Source: Serpentinicella alkaliphila (lineage in GTDB: Bacteria; Bacillota; Clostridia; Peptostreptococcales; Natronincolaceae). From it: a DNA stretch of 64,000 bases. A program made the position numbers and the translations under genes. The stretch spans positions 1,441,001 through 1,505,000 of the forward strand of contig NZ_CP058648.1 in the NCBI RefSeq assembly GCF_018141405.1. Reading direction: 5' to 3'. The first letter of the stretch is position 1; each line of letters opens with the position of its first letter. The notes beneath the pieces were generated by a model. That model was not told the DNA's origin and searched no databases. It worked only from the letters and a program-made list of their open reading frames with translations. Of the stretch, positions 18,835 through 28,107 are shown piece after piece.

Positions 18835-19467
18835 ATGAGTTTATTTTTAGGCAAAATACATTATTGGTTATATAATAAAATAGTAAGTTATGAGCTAATT
18901 GAAAAAGAGATTATAAAATGGGCAAGTGAAAAAGGACTTAATTTAGAAGATTTAATAAGAAGTACTTATGCGGAATTTGGTGCACCACTTGATAATCGTC
19001 CCTTAGAGGATATAATTGATACTTCTAATATTCATGGCTGGCTACAAAATAAAATCAATAATGCAGAATTGAGACAGGCGGCATTAATTACGAATATTTT
19101 AAATAGGGATAAAAGTTTTAAAGAAGAACTGATGGAAGTTTTTAAAGAGCAGGGAATAGTAGCAGCAAAAAAATATAATGGACATTCACCAGATACACCT
19201 GAAACTATGTATAATTTTTTAAGTGATGTATTATTAGAAGGAATGCCATGTGACAGAGTATCTGATATTCTTGACAATAATGACCATGAATTTATATGGG
19301 TTACAACAATGTGTCTGCATAAACCCTACTGGGAAAAAGTGGGTGGAGATGTGAAAAACTTTTATGATTTAAGGGATGTATGGATTAAATATTTTGTTCA
19401 ATCTCTTAATCCTAAGTTTAATTATGAAAGAGCTGCAGATGGAGTGCAAAAAATTAAAAGAGTATAA
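18835..19467 (+). CDS. Protein of unknown function beside the RelA/SpoT-HEPN gene
   Basis: A 210-residue, mainly helical, soluble protein with a good ribosome site (AGGAGGGTGAAAT before ATG) and a terminator after it. I do not recognise the family. It has no signal peptide or membrane segment. The C-terminal half holds WVTTMCLHKPYWEKVGGDV and aromatic/charged residues that look conserved rather than random. It lies 119 bp after the synthetase in the same direction; a shared transcript or functional link is possible but not shown. Confidence 0.75.
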   Translation: MSLFLGKIHYWLYNKIVSYELIEKEIIKWASEKGLNLEDLIRSTYAEFGAPLDNRPLEDIIDTSNIHGWLQNKINNAELRQAALITNILNRDKSFKEELMEVFKEQGIVAAKKYNGHSPDTPETMYNFLSDVLLEGMPCDRVSDILDNNDHEFIWVTTMCLHKPYWEKVGGDVKNFYDLRDVWIKYFVQSLNPKFNYERAADGVQKIKRV

Positions 19468-19475
19468 CTAGTTTT

Positions 19476-19516
19476 AAGAAATCTATGACATAATATCGTA
19501 GATTTCTTTCTTTTTT
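19476..19516 (+). terminator. Terminator after the 18.8-19.5 kb gene
   Basis: AAGAAATCTA pairs with TAGATTTCTT (10 bp), followed by a run rich in T. Confidence 0.85.
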
Positions 19517-19624
19517 GATTTATATACAATATAATGATGGTGACGATTAGTACAATTTGATTATATAATAATAGTACAAGTTACATCATACTTTATTTTT
19601 ATACCAAATAGGGATGGCGATTAG

Positions 19625-22168
19625 ATGAACTTATTAAATCAAATAATTGGGATATTTAAACAGAATAGTAATGAAAGGCTTAATGACAGAGTAATTAACC
19701 CAACTAAGGAAGCCTTAAAAATTACACTTGTATATGGTTTTTTAGGTTTTTTATGGATACTACTTTCGGACAGGATATTATACAATTTTGTTCAGGATCC
19801 GATTATGTTTATGAATATACAAACATATAAGGGTTGGTTATTTGTAATTTTGACGATGACAATGGTGTATCTATTAATCCATAATCGTATGAGATTACTT
19901 AAAAATGCTATGAATAGCATTAACTACTCCTATAGTGAATTAAGTACTACATATGAAAAACTAATTTCTACAGAAGAAGAATTAAGAAAAAATTTCGATG
20001 AAGTAGAAAAGAGCAGAAATGAATTGATAGAAAGTAATCTTAGGTATAAATTAGTAGTGGAAGGTTCAAAGGAAGGAATTTGGGAGTGGGAAAGCGATAG
20101 TGAGAAATACTATTTTTCTATAAAAACAAAGGACATTTTAGGCTATAACGACGGAGAGATAGATGATAGTTTTGAGGCTTGGGTGAATTTAATTCATCCG
20201 GATGATAAGAATTTAGCTATGAGTAAGCTTAAGGATTATTTTGAGTCAAAAGATGGAATATATGAAAGTACCTATAGGCTACGTGCAAAATGTGGGGAAT
20301 ATAGATGGATACTTAGCAGAGGAAAGGCACTAAGAGACGAGTATGGAAATATTAAAAGAATGGGTGGGTCTCATACTGATATTACGAAGCAATTAAAATT
20401 AAGAGATAATCTTAAAAGAGAAGTAATTCTTTCTGAAAGTGTTATAGGGAGTGTTTCAGTACTTATTGCTATATGGGATAGAGATGGCAGAATATTAAGA
20501 TTTAATTCTTTCGCTGAAAAAGTATTAGGTTATATGGAGGCCGAGGTTTTAGGTAAAAATATTTTAGACCTTGATCTGTTCACAGTTAATCTACAGAAAG
20601 AGGATTTAGAGGAGTTGTATCAAAAAATAAAAACTGGAGAATCTACAAGAAACTTAGAAACTAAATTATTAAGTAAAGATGGTAAATTTGTAGATATCCT
20701 TTGGAATAGTAGTATTCTATATGAAGATAATAACGAAAAAATAGAGATGATTTCGGTGGGGACAGATATAACAGAAAGAAAAGAAATGGAAAAAAGTCTT
20801 CAGTATTTGGCATATATAGATAGTTTAACAGGTATTCCAAATAGAGTTAGTTTTGAAGAGAAAGTAGTGAAGCTAACTACCTGCAAAGAAAAAAATGAGA
20901 ACTTCGCTATAATTTATATGGATATAGATAATTTCAAACATATAAATGACACATTGGGACATGCTTACGGGGATAAGTTACTCAAACATGTATGTGAGGT
21001 ATTAAAATTAAATGTTCATGAAAATGATTCAATATTTAGACTTGGTGGAGATGAATTTGCAATAATTTTTAATAATTTTGAAACAAAGGAAATATTAGCT
21101 GACAAATTAGAAGAATTACTTGTGAAATTAAGAAAACCATGGGTTAACAAAAACCAAGAATTTTTTATTTCTTTTAGCATAGGTATTGTTATATATCCGG
21201 AACATGGTTCGGACTTTATGACACTGCTGAAAAATGCAGATACAGCAATGTACTGTGCAAAAGACATGGGTAAGGATAAATACTGTTTCTATAGTACAGA
21301 GTTACAAAATAAGATAATTGCTTATATTCAAATGGTAAATCAAATACGACATGGGATCGATAAAGAGGAGTTTCAGTTATATTATCAGCCACAAATAGAG
21401 TTAAGGACTGGTAAAATAACAGCGGTAGAAGCCCTTATTAGGTGGAATCATCCGGAGAAGGGATTTGTTTCTCCAATGGAGTTTATACCTATAGCAGAAA
21501 ACAGCGGACAAATCCAGCAAATTACAGAATGGGTAGTGAAGACAGCCCTTACACAAAAAAAGGAGTGGGATAAAAAAGGGTATTTTCCAATTAAGATGTC
21601 CGTAAATTTTTCAGGAAAATGTTTTGCTGCAGTAAATTTAGTAGATAAACTTAGATTTTTAATAAGTTCCATGGATATAAAATATAATGAAATACAAATA
21701 GAGATAACCGAGACTGCTTTTATGTCAGATTTAAACTTTGTAATAGAAATAGTTAATCAGCTAAGGGACCTGGGTATAAAAATAGCATTAGATGACTTTG
21801 GGACTGGATATTCCTCCTTAACGTACTTAAAGAGGCTACCTATTGATATTTTAAAAATGGATAGGGGCTTTATAAAAAACATAAAAAATGATTTGAAAAA
21901 TCATGATGAAATTATAGCTAAGACTGTGATACAGCTAGCAAAAGAGCTTAATATTAATGTAGTGGCTGAGGGCATTGAAACTAGTGAACAACTAATATTC
22001 TTAAACGAACATGGCTGCAATGAGGGTCAAGGGTACTACTTTAGTAGGCCTATTCCAGCAGAGGAAATCGAAAGCCTTTTAGAAAATCATCATAAATATT
22101 TAACGAATAATTATAAATATGATGATGCTATTGAGGAGATATTACTAACCTATGATAAGGAGGCTTAG
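19625..22168 (+). CDS. Membrane-bound PAS-GGDEF-EAL cyclic-di-GMP enzyme
   Basis: 847 residues. Two N-terminal membrane helices (about 32-52 and 69-87) are followed by a coiled coil (about 95-140), two PAS domains (about 150-260, 265-385), GGDEF (about 390-555) and EAL (about 570-830). The diguanylate cyclase signature is intact (RLGGDEFAIIF), but the inhibitory RxxD site five residues before it reads HEND, so product inhibition at that site is probably lost. The phosphodiesterase side keeps EALIRW, DDFGTGYSS and VAEGIET, so it looks active. Both activities are therefore possible, with the PAS domains choosing between them. The YdbC gene begins three bases after its stop, so the two are co-transcribed. 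Confidence 0.93.
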   Translation: MNLLNQIIGIFKQNSNERLNDRVINPTKEALKITLVYGFLGFLWILLSDRILYNFVQDPIMFMNIQTYKGWLFVILTMTMVYLLIHNRMRLLKNAMNSINYSYSELSTTYEKLISTEEELRKNFDEVEKSRNELIESNLRYKLVVEGSKEGIWEWESDSEKYYFSIKTKDILGYNDGEIDDSFEAWVNLIHPDDKNLAMSKLKDYFESKDGIYESTYRLRAKCGEYRWILSRGKALRDEYGNIKRMGGSHTDITKQLKLRDNLKREVILSESVIGSVSVLIAIWDRDGRILRFNSFAEKVLGYMEAEVLGKNILDLDLFTVNLQKEDLEELYQKIKTGESTRNLETKLLSKDGKFVDILWNSSILYEDNNEKIEMISVGTDITERKEMEKSLQYLAYIDSLTGIPNRVSFEEKVVKLTTCKEKNENFAIIYMDIDNFKHINDTLGHAYGDKLLKHVCEVLKLNVHENDSIFRLGGDEFAIIFNNFETKEILADKLEELLVKLRKPWVNKNQEFFISFSIGIVIYPEHGSDFMTLLKNADTAMYCAKDMGKDKYCFYSTELQNKIIAYIQMVNQIRHGIDKEEFQLYYQPQIELRTGKITAVEALIRWNHPEKGFVSPMEFIPIAENSGQIQQITEWVVKTALTQKKEWDKKGYFPIKMSVNFSGKCFAAVNLVDKLRFLISSMDIKYNEIQIEITETAFMSDLNFVIEIVNQLRDLGIKIALDDFGTGYSSLTYLKRLPIDILKMDRGFIKNIKNDLKNHDEIIAKTVIQLAKELNINVVAEGIETSEQLIFLNEHGCNEGQGYYFSRPIPAEEIESLLENHHKYLTNNYKYDDAIEEILLTYDKEA

Positions 22169-22171
22169 CTT

Positions 22172-22393
22172 ATGGCTGAAATAAAATATGATATTATAAA
22201 AAACTTTGGTTTTCTTTCGGAATCTTCAAAGCAATGGACAAAAGAAGTAAATCTTATAAGTTGGAATGGAAGAGAGCCCAAGTATGATATTAGGGATTGG
22301 GCACCTGACCACGAAAAAATGGGTAAGGGTGTTACTTTAAGCAAGGATGAATTAAGAATATTAAGAGACATCTTAAATCAAATGGAAATATAA
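22172..22393 (+). CDS. YdbC-family (PC4-like) nucleic-acid-binding protein
   Basis: A 73-residue protein of the YdbC family, a bacterial relative of the PC4 single-strand-binding fold. NLISWNGREPKYDIRDWAPD and HEKMGKGVTLS are the family hallmarks. AAGGAGG stands just before the stop of the upstream GGDEF-EAL gene, and ATG follows three bases after that stop, so the pair is translationally adjacent. The family is thought to bind single-stranded DNA or RNA, and its precise role is unsettled. Full length. Confidence 0.88.
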   Translation: MAEIKYDIIKNFGFLSESSKQWTKEVNLISWNGREPKYDIRDWAPDHEKMGKGVTLSKDELRILRDILNQMEI

Positions 22394-22603
22394 TAATTAT
22401 AGGACTTAATGTCAATAGGGAGGGTAGACGCAGTTTTTAAATACCTACCAAAACATACAAAAATATATTTAAACATTAATAGTTATATGTTATCATAATA
22501 CGTGTAAAGAGACTAACTATATGAAGTCAAGAAAAATTTCGTATTTAAAGAAGTCATGAAGAAAATAATTTTAAAGACATCTATTACAAAAAAATGCATG
22601 ACA

Positions 22604-22633
22604 AACAGAGCAACTCAGTTGCTCTGAAAAAAA
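22604..22633. terminator. Palindromic hairpin downstream of the IS110 transposase
   Basis: CAGAGCAACT and AGTTGCTCTG form a perfect 10-bp inverted repeat (22606-22626). It lies just beyond the stop of the minus-strand transposase and may stop transcription into the element or form its 3' end. The 22394-22603 stretch before it shows no gene. Confidence 0.6.
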
Positions 22634-22642
22634 TAGATTAAA

Positions 22643-23817
22643 TTAGACTTGTGGAACAAATGCAGTATTGTTTTTTAGGAGGTAGTAAATTACCCTAATT
22701 AACTTTTTACCGACATGGCATCTGGCAACATTGAAGTGTTTGCCTTCAGAACGCTTTTTGACCATATAATCACTAAAGACTTTATCGCGCATAGCAACAA
22801 GTCTAGATGCTTGCATAATAGCCCACCTAAGGTATGTAGAGCCTCTCTTAACCATTGGAGTTTTAGATGCATTGTAAGTCCCAGATTGGTAAGTAGAAGG
22901 ATCCATACCTGCAAATGCAAGAAGTTTAGCTGGGTTGGAGAAACGATCAATATGACCAATTTCAGCTAATATAATGGCAGCTAGAGTATATCCAATGCCA
23001 GGAATAGTAATGAGTGGGGTATTGAGTTCTTGTACGACTAATTTAATTTGATTATCTAATGCATCTATTTCTGTTTGTACAGATTGTATGAGGCGAATAG
23101 TTTGTTGTAATTCGAAGGCTGTAGAGCGATTGCTTGACCCAATAGATTTGATAGCAAGCTCTTTTAAAGCAATTGCTTTCTCTTTGCTATATTTACCTTT
23201 AGAGGCTGTTCTTATTAGGTTTGTCAACTTTGTCAGATTGCAGTTGTAAATACTATCGGGGTTGGTAATTCAATTAATAATGCATAGGAACTTTGGTGTA
23301 TAGACCAAAATAAGCTTGGCAATTCAGGAAAAATGATATCTATTAAGCGACTAACTGAAAGTTTAAGTCTAGAACGGTAACTAACCATTCTATGACGGTG
23401 TCTTGTTAGTGACTTTAGCTCCTGAATCTGATATGATACTGGTGAATAGGATTTAGATTCATCAGTAAAGAGCATAGTTGCAATGACCTTAGCGTCGGTC
23501 TTATCTGTTTTAGTTTTCCTAAGGGTTTGAGCCTTACGGAAAAGATTAGTAGCCAATGGATTTAGGATGGTGACCTGAAAGCCTTTGGAATACAGATAAT
23601 TTGTGATATTTGTGCTGTAATGACCTGTTGATTCAAGTCCTATTTTTACGTTGTTAATACTCTTGGAGCCAAGAGCAGAAAGGATAGAAGAATATAGGGT
23701 ATCAAAACCTTCCTTAGAATTAGAAATACGTAAAGAATTAGTATGAATAACACCATCAGAGTCTAAGATACAGCAATCGTGTTTAGCTTTGGCAACATCA
23801 ATGCCCACAAATAACAT
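22643..23817 (-). pseudogene. IS110-family transposase (DEDD recombinase) with one frameshift
   Basis: Read on the minus strand from ATG at 23817 (AAGGAG nine bases before it). The N-terminal RuvC-like DEDD domain shows FVGIDVAKAKHD, GLESTGHYS and KTDKTDAKVIA. The C-terminal domain shows PGIGYTLAAIILAEIG and KLLAFAGMDPSTYQSG with its conserved Ser region. The two halves are in different frames, switching near 23230-23260, so the protein is broken once while the rest is well kept. IS110 enzymes are guided by an element-encoded bridge RNA and leave no inverted repeats. A second frameshift was not seen. Confidence 0.92.
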
Positions 23818-23829
23818 AGTAATCAACTC

Positions 23830-24012
23830 CTTAAATATAGTACGCTATGTTTCCACAAACCCTATGTTAAATGTATCCTTGCTATATATAAAACGTCAAA
23901 GCGTTATCTAACTAATTAACAAATGAACATAGAGCTGTGGTTATAGCCTCAAAAGAAACAGTCGGCTGTATAGGGACAGCTGCCGTAGGTGAACAAACTA
24001 ATCCACAGCGCC
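23830..24012 (-). ncRNA. Candidate bridge RNA in the IS110 left non-coding end
   Basis: The approximately 180 non-coding bases before the minus-strand IS110 transposase can fold. GCTGTGG (complement of 24003-24009) pairs with CCACAGC (complement of 23934-23940). It encloses an inner hairpin around GCTGT/ACAGC (complement of 23965-23980) with unpaired loops. In the IS110 group a bridge RNA with target- and donor-binding loops is made from exactly this place. Loop-to-target pairing was not verified, and the borders are approximate. Confidence 0.45.
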
Positions 24013-24093
24013 TATAAAGATTATATAGAAAATAATCTAGAAAGGAAAATGTATAATGACTTCCCCTATGTTTTCATTATACAAGGTGATAAC

Positions 24094-24717
24094 ATGAAGT
24101 ATTATACAATTGGTCAATTCTCAAAATTGGTAGGGAAAAGTATCCAAACTTTAAGATTGTGGGATAAAGAAGGGAAATTAAAACCACATCATATAACAGA
24201 AGGTGGACACCGTTATTATTCTGAACAACAAATTAATCAAGTTTTACAAGTGCCATTTTTTAAGAAAACTAAAAAAATAATAGGTTATTGTAGAGTATCA
24301 AGTAATAAAGAAAAAGATGGCCTTGAGCGTCAAGTGGAGAATGTCAAAACTTATATGATTGCAAAAGGTTACTCTTTTGACATTATTACAGATATTGGAA
24401 GTGGGATAAACTACAATAAAAAAGGATTAAATCAGTTAATTGATATGATAACTAATTCAGAAGTTGAAAAGGTAGTAATTCTATACAAAGATAGATTGTT
24501 AAGATTTGGTTTTGAAATCATAGAAAATCTATGTAATAAGTATGGTACTACTATTGAAATTATAGACAATACAGAAAAAATAGAAGAACAGGAATTGGTT
24601 GAGGATTTAATTCAAATTGTTACGGTTTTTAGTTGTAGATTGCAAGGGAAAAGAGCAAATAAGGCAAAGAAAATGATTAAGGAGTTGCTCCAGAATGATA
24701 CTAGCGAAGAAAGTTAG
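24094..24717 (+). CDS. tnpA: IS607-family serine recombinase TnpA
   Basis: 207 residues. An N-terminal MerR-type helix-turn-helix (about 1-60; YYTIGQFSKLVGKSIQTLR) is followed by a resolvase catalytic domain (about 64-195). The nucleophilic Ser lies in GYCRVSSNKEKDGLERQ, with YKDRLLRFG containing conserved Arg residues. The start at 24094 matches the family N-terminus and has AAGGTGA nearby; the open frame extends further upstream without family similarity. It appears intact, so it could still move the element. Its last 23 bases overlap the tnpB start. Confidence 0.92.
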   Translation: MKYYTIGQFSKLVGKSIQTLRLWDKEGKLKPHHITEGGHRYYSEQQINQVLQVPFFKKTKKIIGYCRVSSNKEKDGLERQVENVKTYMIAKGYSFDIITDIGSGINYNKKGLNQLIDMITNSEVEKVVILYKDRLLRFGFEIIENLCNKYGTTIEIIDNTEKIEEQELVEDLIQIVTVFSCRLQGKRANKAKKMIKELLQNDTSEES

Positions 24718-25837
24718 AATTATTCCAAATGAAAAGCAGGAACAATTTATGGCAATCTGTTGGAACTGCAAGATTTATCTATAATTGGACACTTGCAAGA
24801 CAAGAAGAAAATTATAAAAATGGTGGTAAGTTTATAAAAGATGGATATTTGAGAAAAGAATTAACTATATTAAAGAAATCAGAACTTATTTGGCTGAGTG
24901 GATTATCTAATAATGTAGCAAACAGGCTGTAAAAGATGGTTGTAACGCTTATGAAAATTTCTTTAAAGGATTAGCTGATAAACCCAAATTTAAGAGTAGA
25001 AGAAAAAGAAAGCCTTCATTCTATAACGATACAGATAAACTAAAAGTTAAAGAAAATTTAGTACTAATTGAAAAAGTAGGTTGGATTAAAACAATAGAGC
25101 AAATACCTATGGAAATTAAATATACTAACCCAAGAATAAGTTTTGACGGGAAGTTTTGGTATATATCTGTAAGCATGGAAAAAGAAGAACCTATATCAGA
25201 AAATACAAATATATCAATAGGTGTAGATTTAGGTTTGAAAGATTTAGGGGTAGTTTCAAATATAGATAAGCCATTTAAAAACATTAATAAAACTAAAGAA
25301 GTCAAAAGACTAAAAAAGAAGTTAAAAAGAAAGCAGAAACAAGTTTCAAGAAAATATGAAGATGGAAAAATTCAAATAGGAAGGGAAGGTGAAAACCGTT
25401 ATAAATTTACTAAAACTAATAATATTAAAAAAGTAGAAAGAGAATTAAAACTTATTCAAAGAAGACTTTCAAATATACGTTTAAATCATATACATCAAAC
25501 AACTAATGCTATAGTGAAAACCAAGCCAAGCTGAATAGTTGTCGAGGATTTGAATGTAAAAGGCATGATGAAAAATAAACACTTATCAAAGGCTATTGGG
25601 GAACAATGTTTCCATAAATTTATTAGTTTTTAGAATATAAAAGTAAATTTAATGGTATTGAATTTGTAAAAGCAGATAGGTTTTATCCATCAAGCAGAAC
25701 TTGCTCATGTTGTGGCGAAATCAAGAAAGATTTAAAACTTAAAGATAGAGTTTTTATCTGATCATCATGTAACTATAAAATTGATTAGAGATAAAAATGC
25801 TTCAATAAATCTTTCAAGATACGAGAAATCAGCATAA
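24695..25837 (+). pseudogene. tnpB: TnpB RNA-guided nuclease, heavily degraded
   Basis: Coding similarity runs through all the family's parts but in changing frames. The start ILAKKVRIIPNEKQEQF (frame of 24695) shifts near 24750 to LWQSVGTARFIYNWTLARQ and shifts again after 24930. The RuvC-I motif is SIGVDLGLKDLGV (about 25220). A TGA at 25532-25534 precedes RuvC-II IVVEDLNVKGMMK. There is a further stop near 25632, then the zinc finger RTCSCCGEI and a RuvC-III-like RDKNASINL with more stops. The catalytic Asp and Glu codons survive, but the protein cannot be made. The TnpA upstream is intact, so the accessory nuclease decayed first. Confidence 0.92.
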
Positions 25838-25915
25838 TATCACTAACAAGATAATGCTGATATGTACTGTTCGTTACGCAGGAATTTAAGCCTTTGGACA
25901 ACATATCAAACTGGA
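25820..25915 (+). ncRNA. Possible right-end guide (omega) RNA of the IS607 element
   Basis: TCAGCAT and ATGCTGA form a stem around 25829-25862, just overlapping the tnpB stop, followed by a structured-looking tail. Omega RNAs of TnpB elements are made from this location. With tnpB broken it would be a relic. No alignment was possible. Confidence 0.3.
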
Positions 25916-26000
25916 GTAGTCTTATGACAAAACAGGTGCGTTGAATAAGGAATAAATCTCTAATGTTAGATTTTGGTAGATTTTATGTAACGGGTGTTTG

Positions 26001-26294
26001 ATGAGTACAGTTATTGTTATGTCTAGAACAATAAAAAAATACATTAACAGATTTTTAGAAGCTAATATCACTACCCCAGAAAATGCCATAAACCCACTGG
26101 AGCTTGGTTGCAAAAAGACAGTAATTATTAGTCAATTAGTATCCAACGGCATATTAATACAAGTAGGAGAAGGCAAATACTATTTAAATGAAGATGGATT
26201 GGAAGGGTTGGTAAGTCCTAAAAGGAAAGTCAGTTTTGTTATATTAAGTGTAATGCTAGTATTGGCTCTCGTTGTATTAGCGTATTACTATTAA
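26001..26294 (+). CDS. Small membrane-anchored protein with winged-helix-like N-terminus
   Basis: A 97-residue protein. The N-terminal 70 residues look like a winged helix (RTIKKYINRFLEANI, then a helix and a beta pair NGILIQVGEGKYYLNED), and one membrane helix closes the C-terminus (about 75-95). I do not recognise the family. There is no strong ribosome site; ATG at 26019 is an alternative start. The upstream IS607 element ends within 100 bp and may have displaced the native promoter. Nothing was seen in the 179 bp before the next gene. Confidence 0.6.
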   Translation: MSTVIVMSRTIKKYINRFLEANITTPENAINPLELGCKKTVIISQLVSNGILIQVGEGKYYLNEDGLEGLVSPKRKVSFVILSVMLVLALVVLAYYY

Positions 26295-26473
26295 TGTAGG
26301 ATTTCAGGATACTGAAGTCCTTTTTTAGTAGATTAAGGTACTTAATTATACATAATTTATTATGGATATGTGCGAGTATCAAAGTTTATTAGTTAGGTTA
26401 ATAATAATGCTTTTAAACTATTGGATTTTAGGATATAGTAGAAAATATAGGAATACAAGAATGGAGGGATTTC

Positions 26474-27135
26474 ATGACCACAAATAATGTAAAACGGTAT
26501 TCAATTAAAGAAGAGATAGCTAATAGTATTACTCATGGTCTAGGTATTGTATTTAGCATTGTAGCTCTAACTATTTTACTTGTATATTCAATTCTTAATA
26601 AGAGTACTATTTCTATTGTAGGTTTTAGCATTTATGGGGTTTGTTCCATTTTGCTTTACGTTTCTTCGACTCTATATCATAGTTTTCAGCAGGAAAAAGT
26701 TAAAAGTATATTCAGAGTATTTGACCACTCATCAATATTTCTTTTTATTGCTGGTACTTATACCCCTGTAACTTTAATTGCTATGAGAGGGTATTGGAGA
26801 GTGGGAATTCTTGTTGCCATATGGTGTATAGCTATCATTGGAATACTCTTTAAAGTTTTTACATACAACAAATTTGAGAAATATAAATTCGTATCCCTAT
26901 CACTTTATATTCTTATGGGATGGTTAGTGGTAATTGCTATTAAGCCAATGGCTCAAATGGTGCCCATGGGATTTCTGTTATGGCTTCTAGCAGGTGGGGT
27001 TGCATATACAATAGGCACTATTTTTTACGCAATTAAAAAATACCCTATAACCATGCTATTTGGCATATATTCGTATTAACTGGAAGTGTATTACACTTTT
27101 TAGGTATATTTAGATATTTGGTTGCAAGAGTATAA
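26474..27135 (+). pseudogene. Hemolysin III / TrhA-family membrane protein, frameshifted near its 3' end
   Basis: A seven-helix membrane protein of the hemolysin III (YqfA, PAQR-related) family. It begins with IKEEIANSITHGLGIVFS and has the conserved YHSFQ, FDHSSIFLFIAGTYTPV and GMLF/WLLAGGVAYTIG regions. The frame ends early at 27079, but the missing last helix is present in the next frame: [20 protein letters not shown] runs to TAA at 27133-27135. One base was therefore lost or gained near 27045-27053. The metal-site histidines of the last helix fall in the shifted part, so the protein is probably not functional as encoded. The ribosome site GGAGGG is good. Confidence 0.9.
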
Positions 27136-27157
27136 AGATAAATGAGAGGTGTAAAAT

Positions 27158-27994
27158 ATGAGTTTTAAAATAGTAGCTGATAGTAGTTGTGATTTGACGA
27201 AAGAACTTAAAGAAAAAATGGATGTTGGTTTAGTACCTTTAACAATTGAAGTTGATAACAAAACATTTGTTGATAACCAGGATATTAATGTAAAGACACT
27301 CATTCAGGCAATGAAAGATAGTAAGTTAGGTTTTAAGACAGCATGTCCATCCCCTGCAGATTTTATGAATGAGTACGAAAAAGCAGATAATGTTTTCGTA
27401 GTTACATTATCCTCGGCTTTAAGCGGAACTTATAATAGTGCTATGATGGCAAAGGAAATGATGCTTGAAAATGTAAGTGATAAGTTCATTCATGTATTTG
27501 ATTCTCTAAGTGCTTCTGTTGCTGAAACATTAGTAAGTATAAAGATTCATGAGTTAATTGAGGCAAATCATGATAAATTCGAAATTGTTAACAAAGTTGA
27601 AAATTATATAAAAGAGATGAAGACATTTTTCATTCTAGACTCTTTAGATAATCTTATTAAAACTGGAAGAATAAATAAAATCGTTGGACAGGTTGCAACG
27701 GCTTTAAATATTAAGCCTATTATGGGTGCAGATGACGACGGTAGTATTAAGTTAGTTGAAAAAATCCGTGGGAGTAAAAAGGCATTTAAAAGACTTGCTG
27801 AGATTATTGGAGAGCAAGGATCTAAGTTAGAAGATAAAATAATAGCAATCTCTCATTGTAATGCTTTAGAGAAAGCGGAAGCATTAAAATTAGATATACA
27901 GCAAAGATATAACTTTAAGAAGATAATTATTGTAGAAATGGCAGGATTAAGTACGGCTTATGCTAATGATGGTGGTATAATCGTAGCTTTTTAA
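27158..27994 (+). CDS. DegV-family fatty-acid-binding protein
   Basis: A 278-residue cytoplasmic protein of the DegV (FakB) family, which holds a fatty acid for phosphorylation by FakA. The N-terminus KIVADSSCDLT and the lipid-site regions (KTACPSPADF near 65, TLSSALSGTYNSA near 88) are typical, as is RINKIVGQVATALNIKPIM near 170. There is a complete frame with GAGAGGTG before ATG and a terminator after it. No fakA is nearby, which is common because these genes are scattered. Confidence 0.93.
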   Translation: MSFKIVADSSCDLTKELKEKMDVGLVPLTIEVDNKTFVDNQDINVKTLIQAMKDSKLGFKTACPSPADFMNEYEKADNVFVVTLSSALSGTYNSAMMAKEMMLENVSDKFIHVFDSLSASVAETLVSIKIHELIEANHDKFEIVNKVENYIKEMKTFFILDSLDNLIKTGRINKIVGQVATALNIKPIMGADDDGSIKLVEKIRGSKKAFKRLAEIIGEQGSKLEDKIIAISHCNALEKAEALKLDIQQRYNFKKIIIVEMAGLSTAYANDGGIIVAF

Positions 27995-28015
27995 TATGTT
28001 TAATAAATGTTAACT

Positions 28016-28052
28016 CATGACTATATTAACTTTATGTAGTCATGTTTTTTTT
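28016..28052 (+). terminator. Terminator of the degV-family gene
   Basis: CATGACTA pairs with TAGTCATG (8 bp) and is followed by eight T. Confidence 0.9.
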
Positions 28053-28107
28053 ATATACCAGAATAGTTTTGAATAATATGGGTATATATGTTATGGGGGT
28101 GGTTCGA

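Larger units (their letters stand above)
24020..25930 (+). mobile_element. IS607-family element (TnpA intact, TnpB decayed)
   Basis: A MerR-like serine recombinase gene overlaps a degraded tnpB gene, the standard IS607 order. The element lies directly beside the IS110 element. IS607 ends lack inverted repeats, so both borders are approximate; the right one is placed after the hairpin region following tnpB. Confidence 0.75.

Noticed and set aside
22699-22969. Alternative frames over the IS110 transposase on both strands
   Set aside because: They shadow the transposase, whose DEDD and C-terminal motifs are clear.
23989-24093. Longer N-terminus for the IS607 recombinase
   Set aside because: The 35 extra codons lack family similarity, and the ATG at 24094 has a ribosome site and begins the MerR-like fold.
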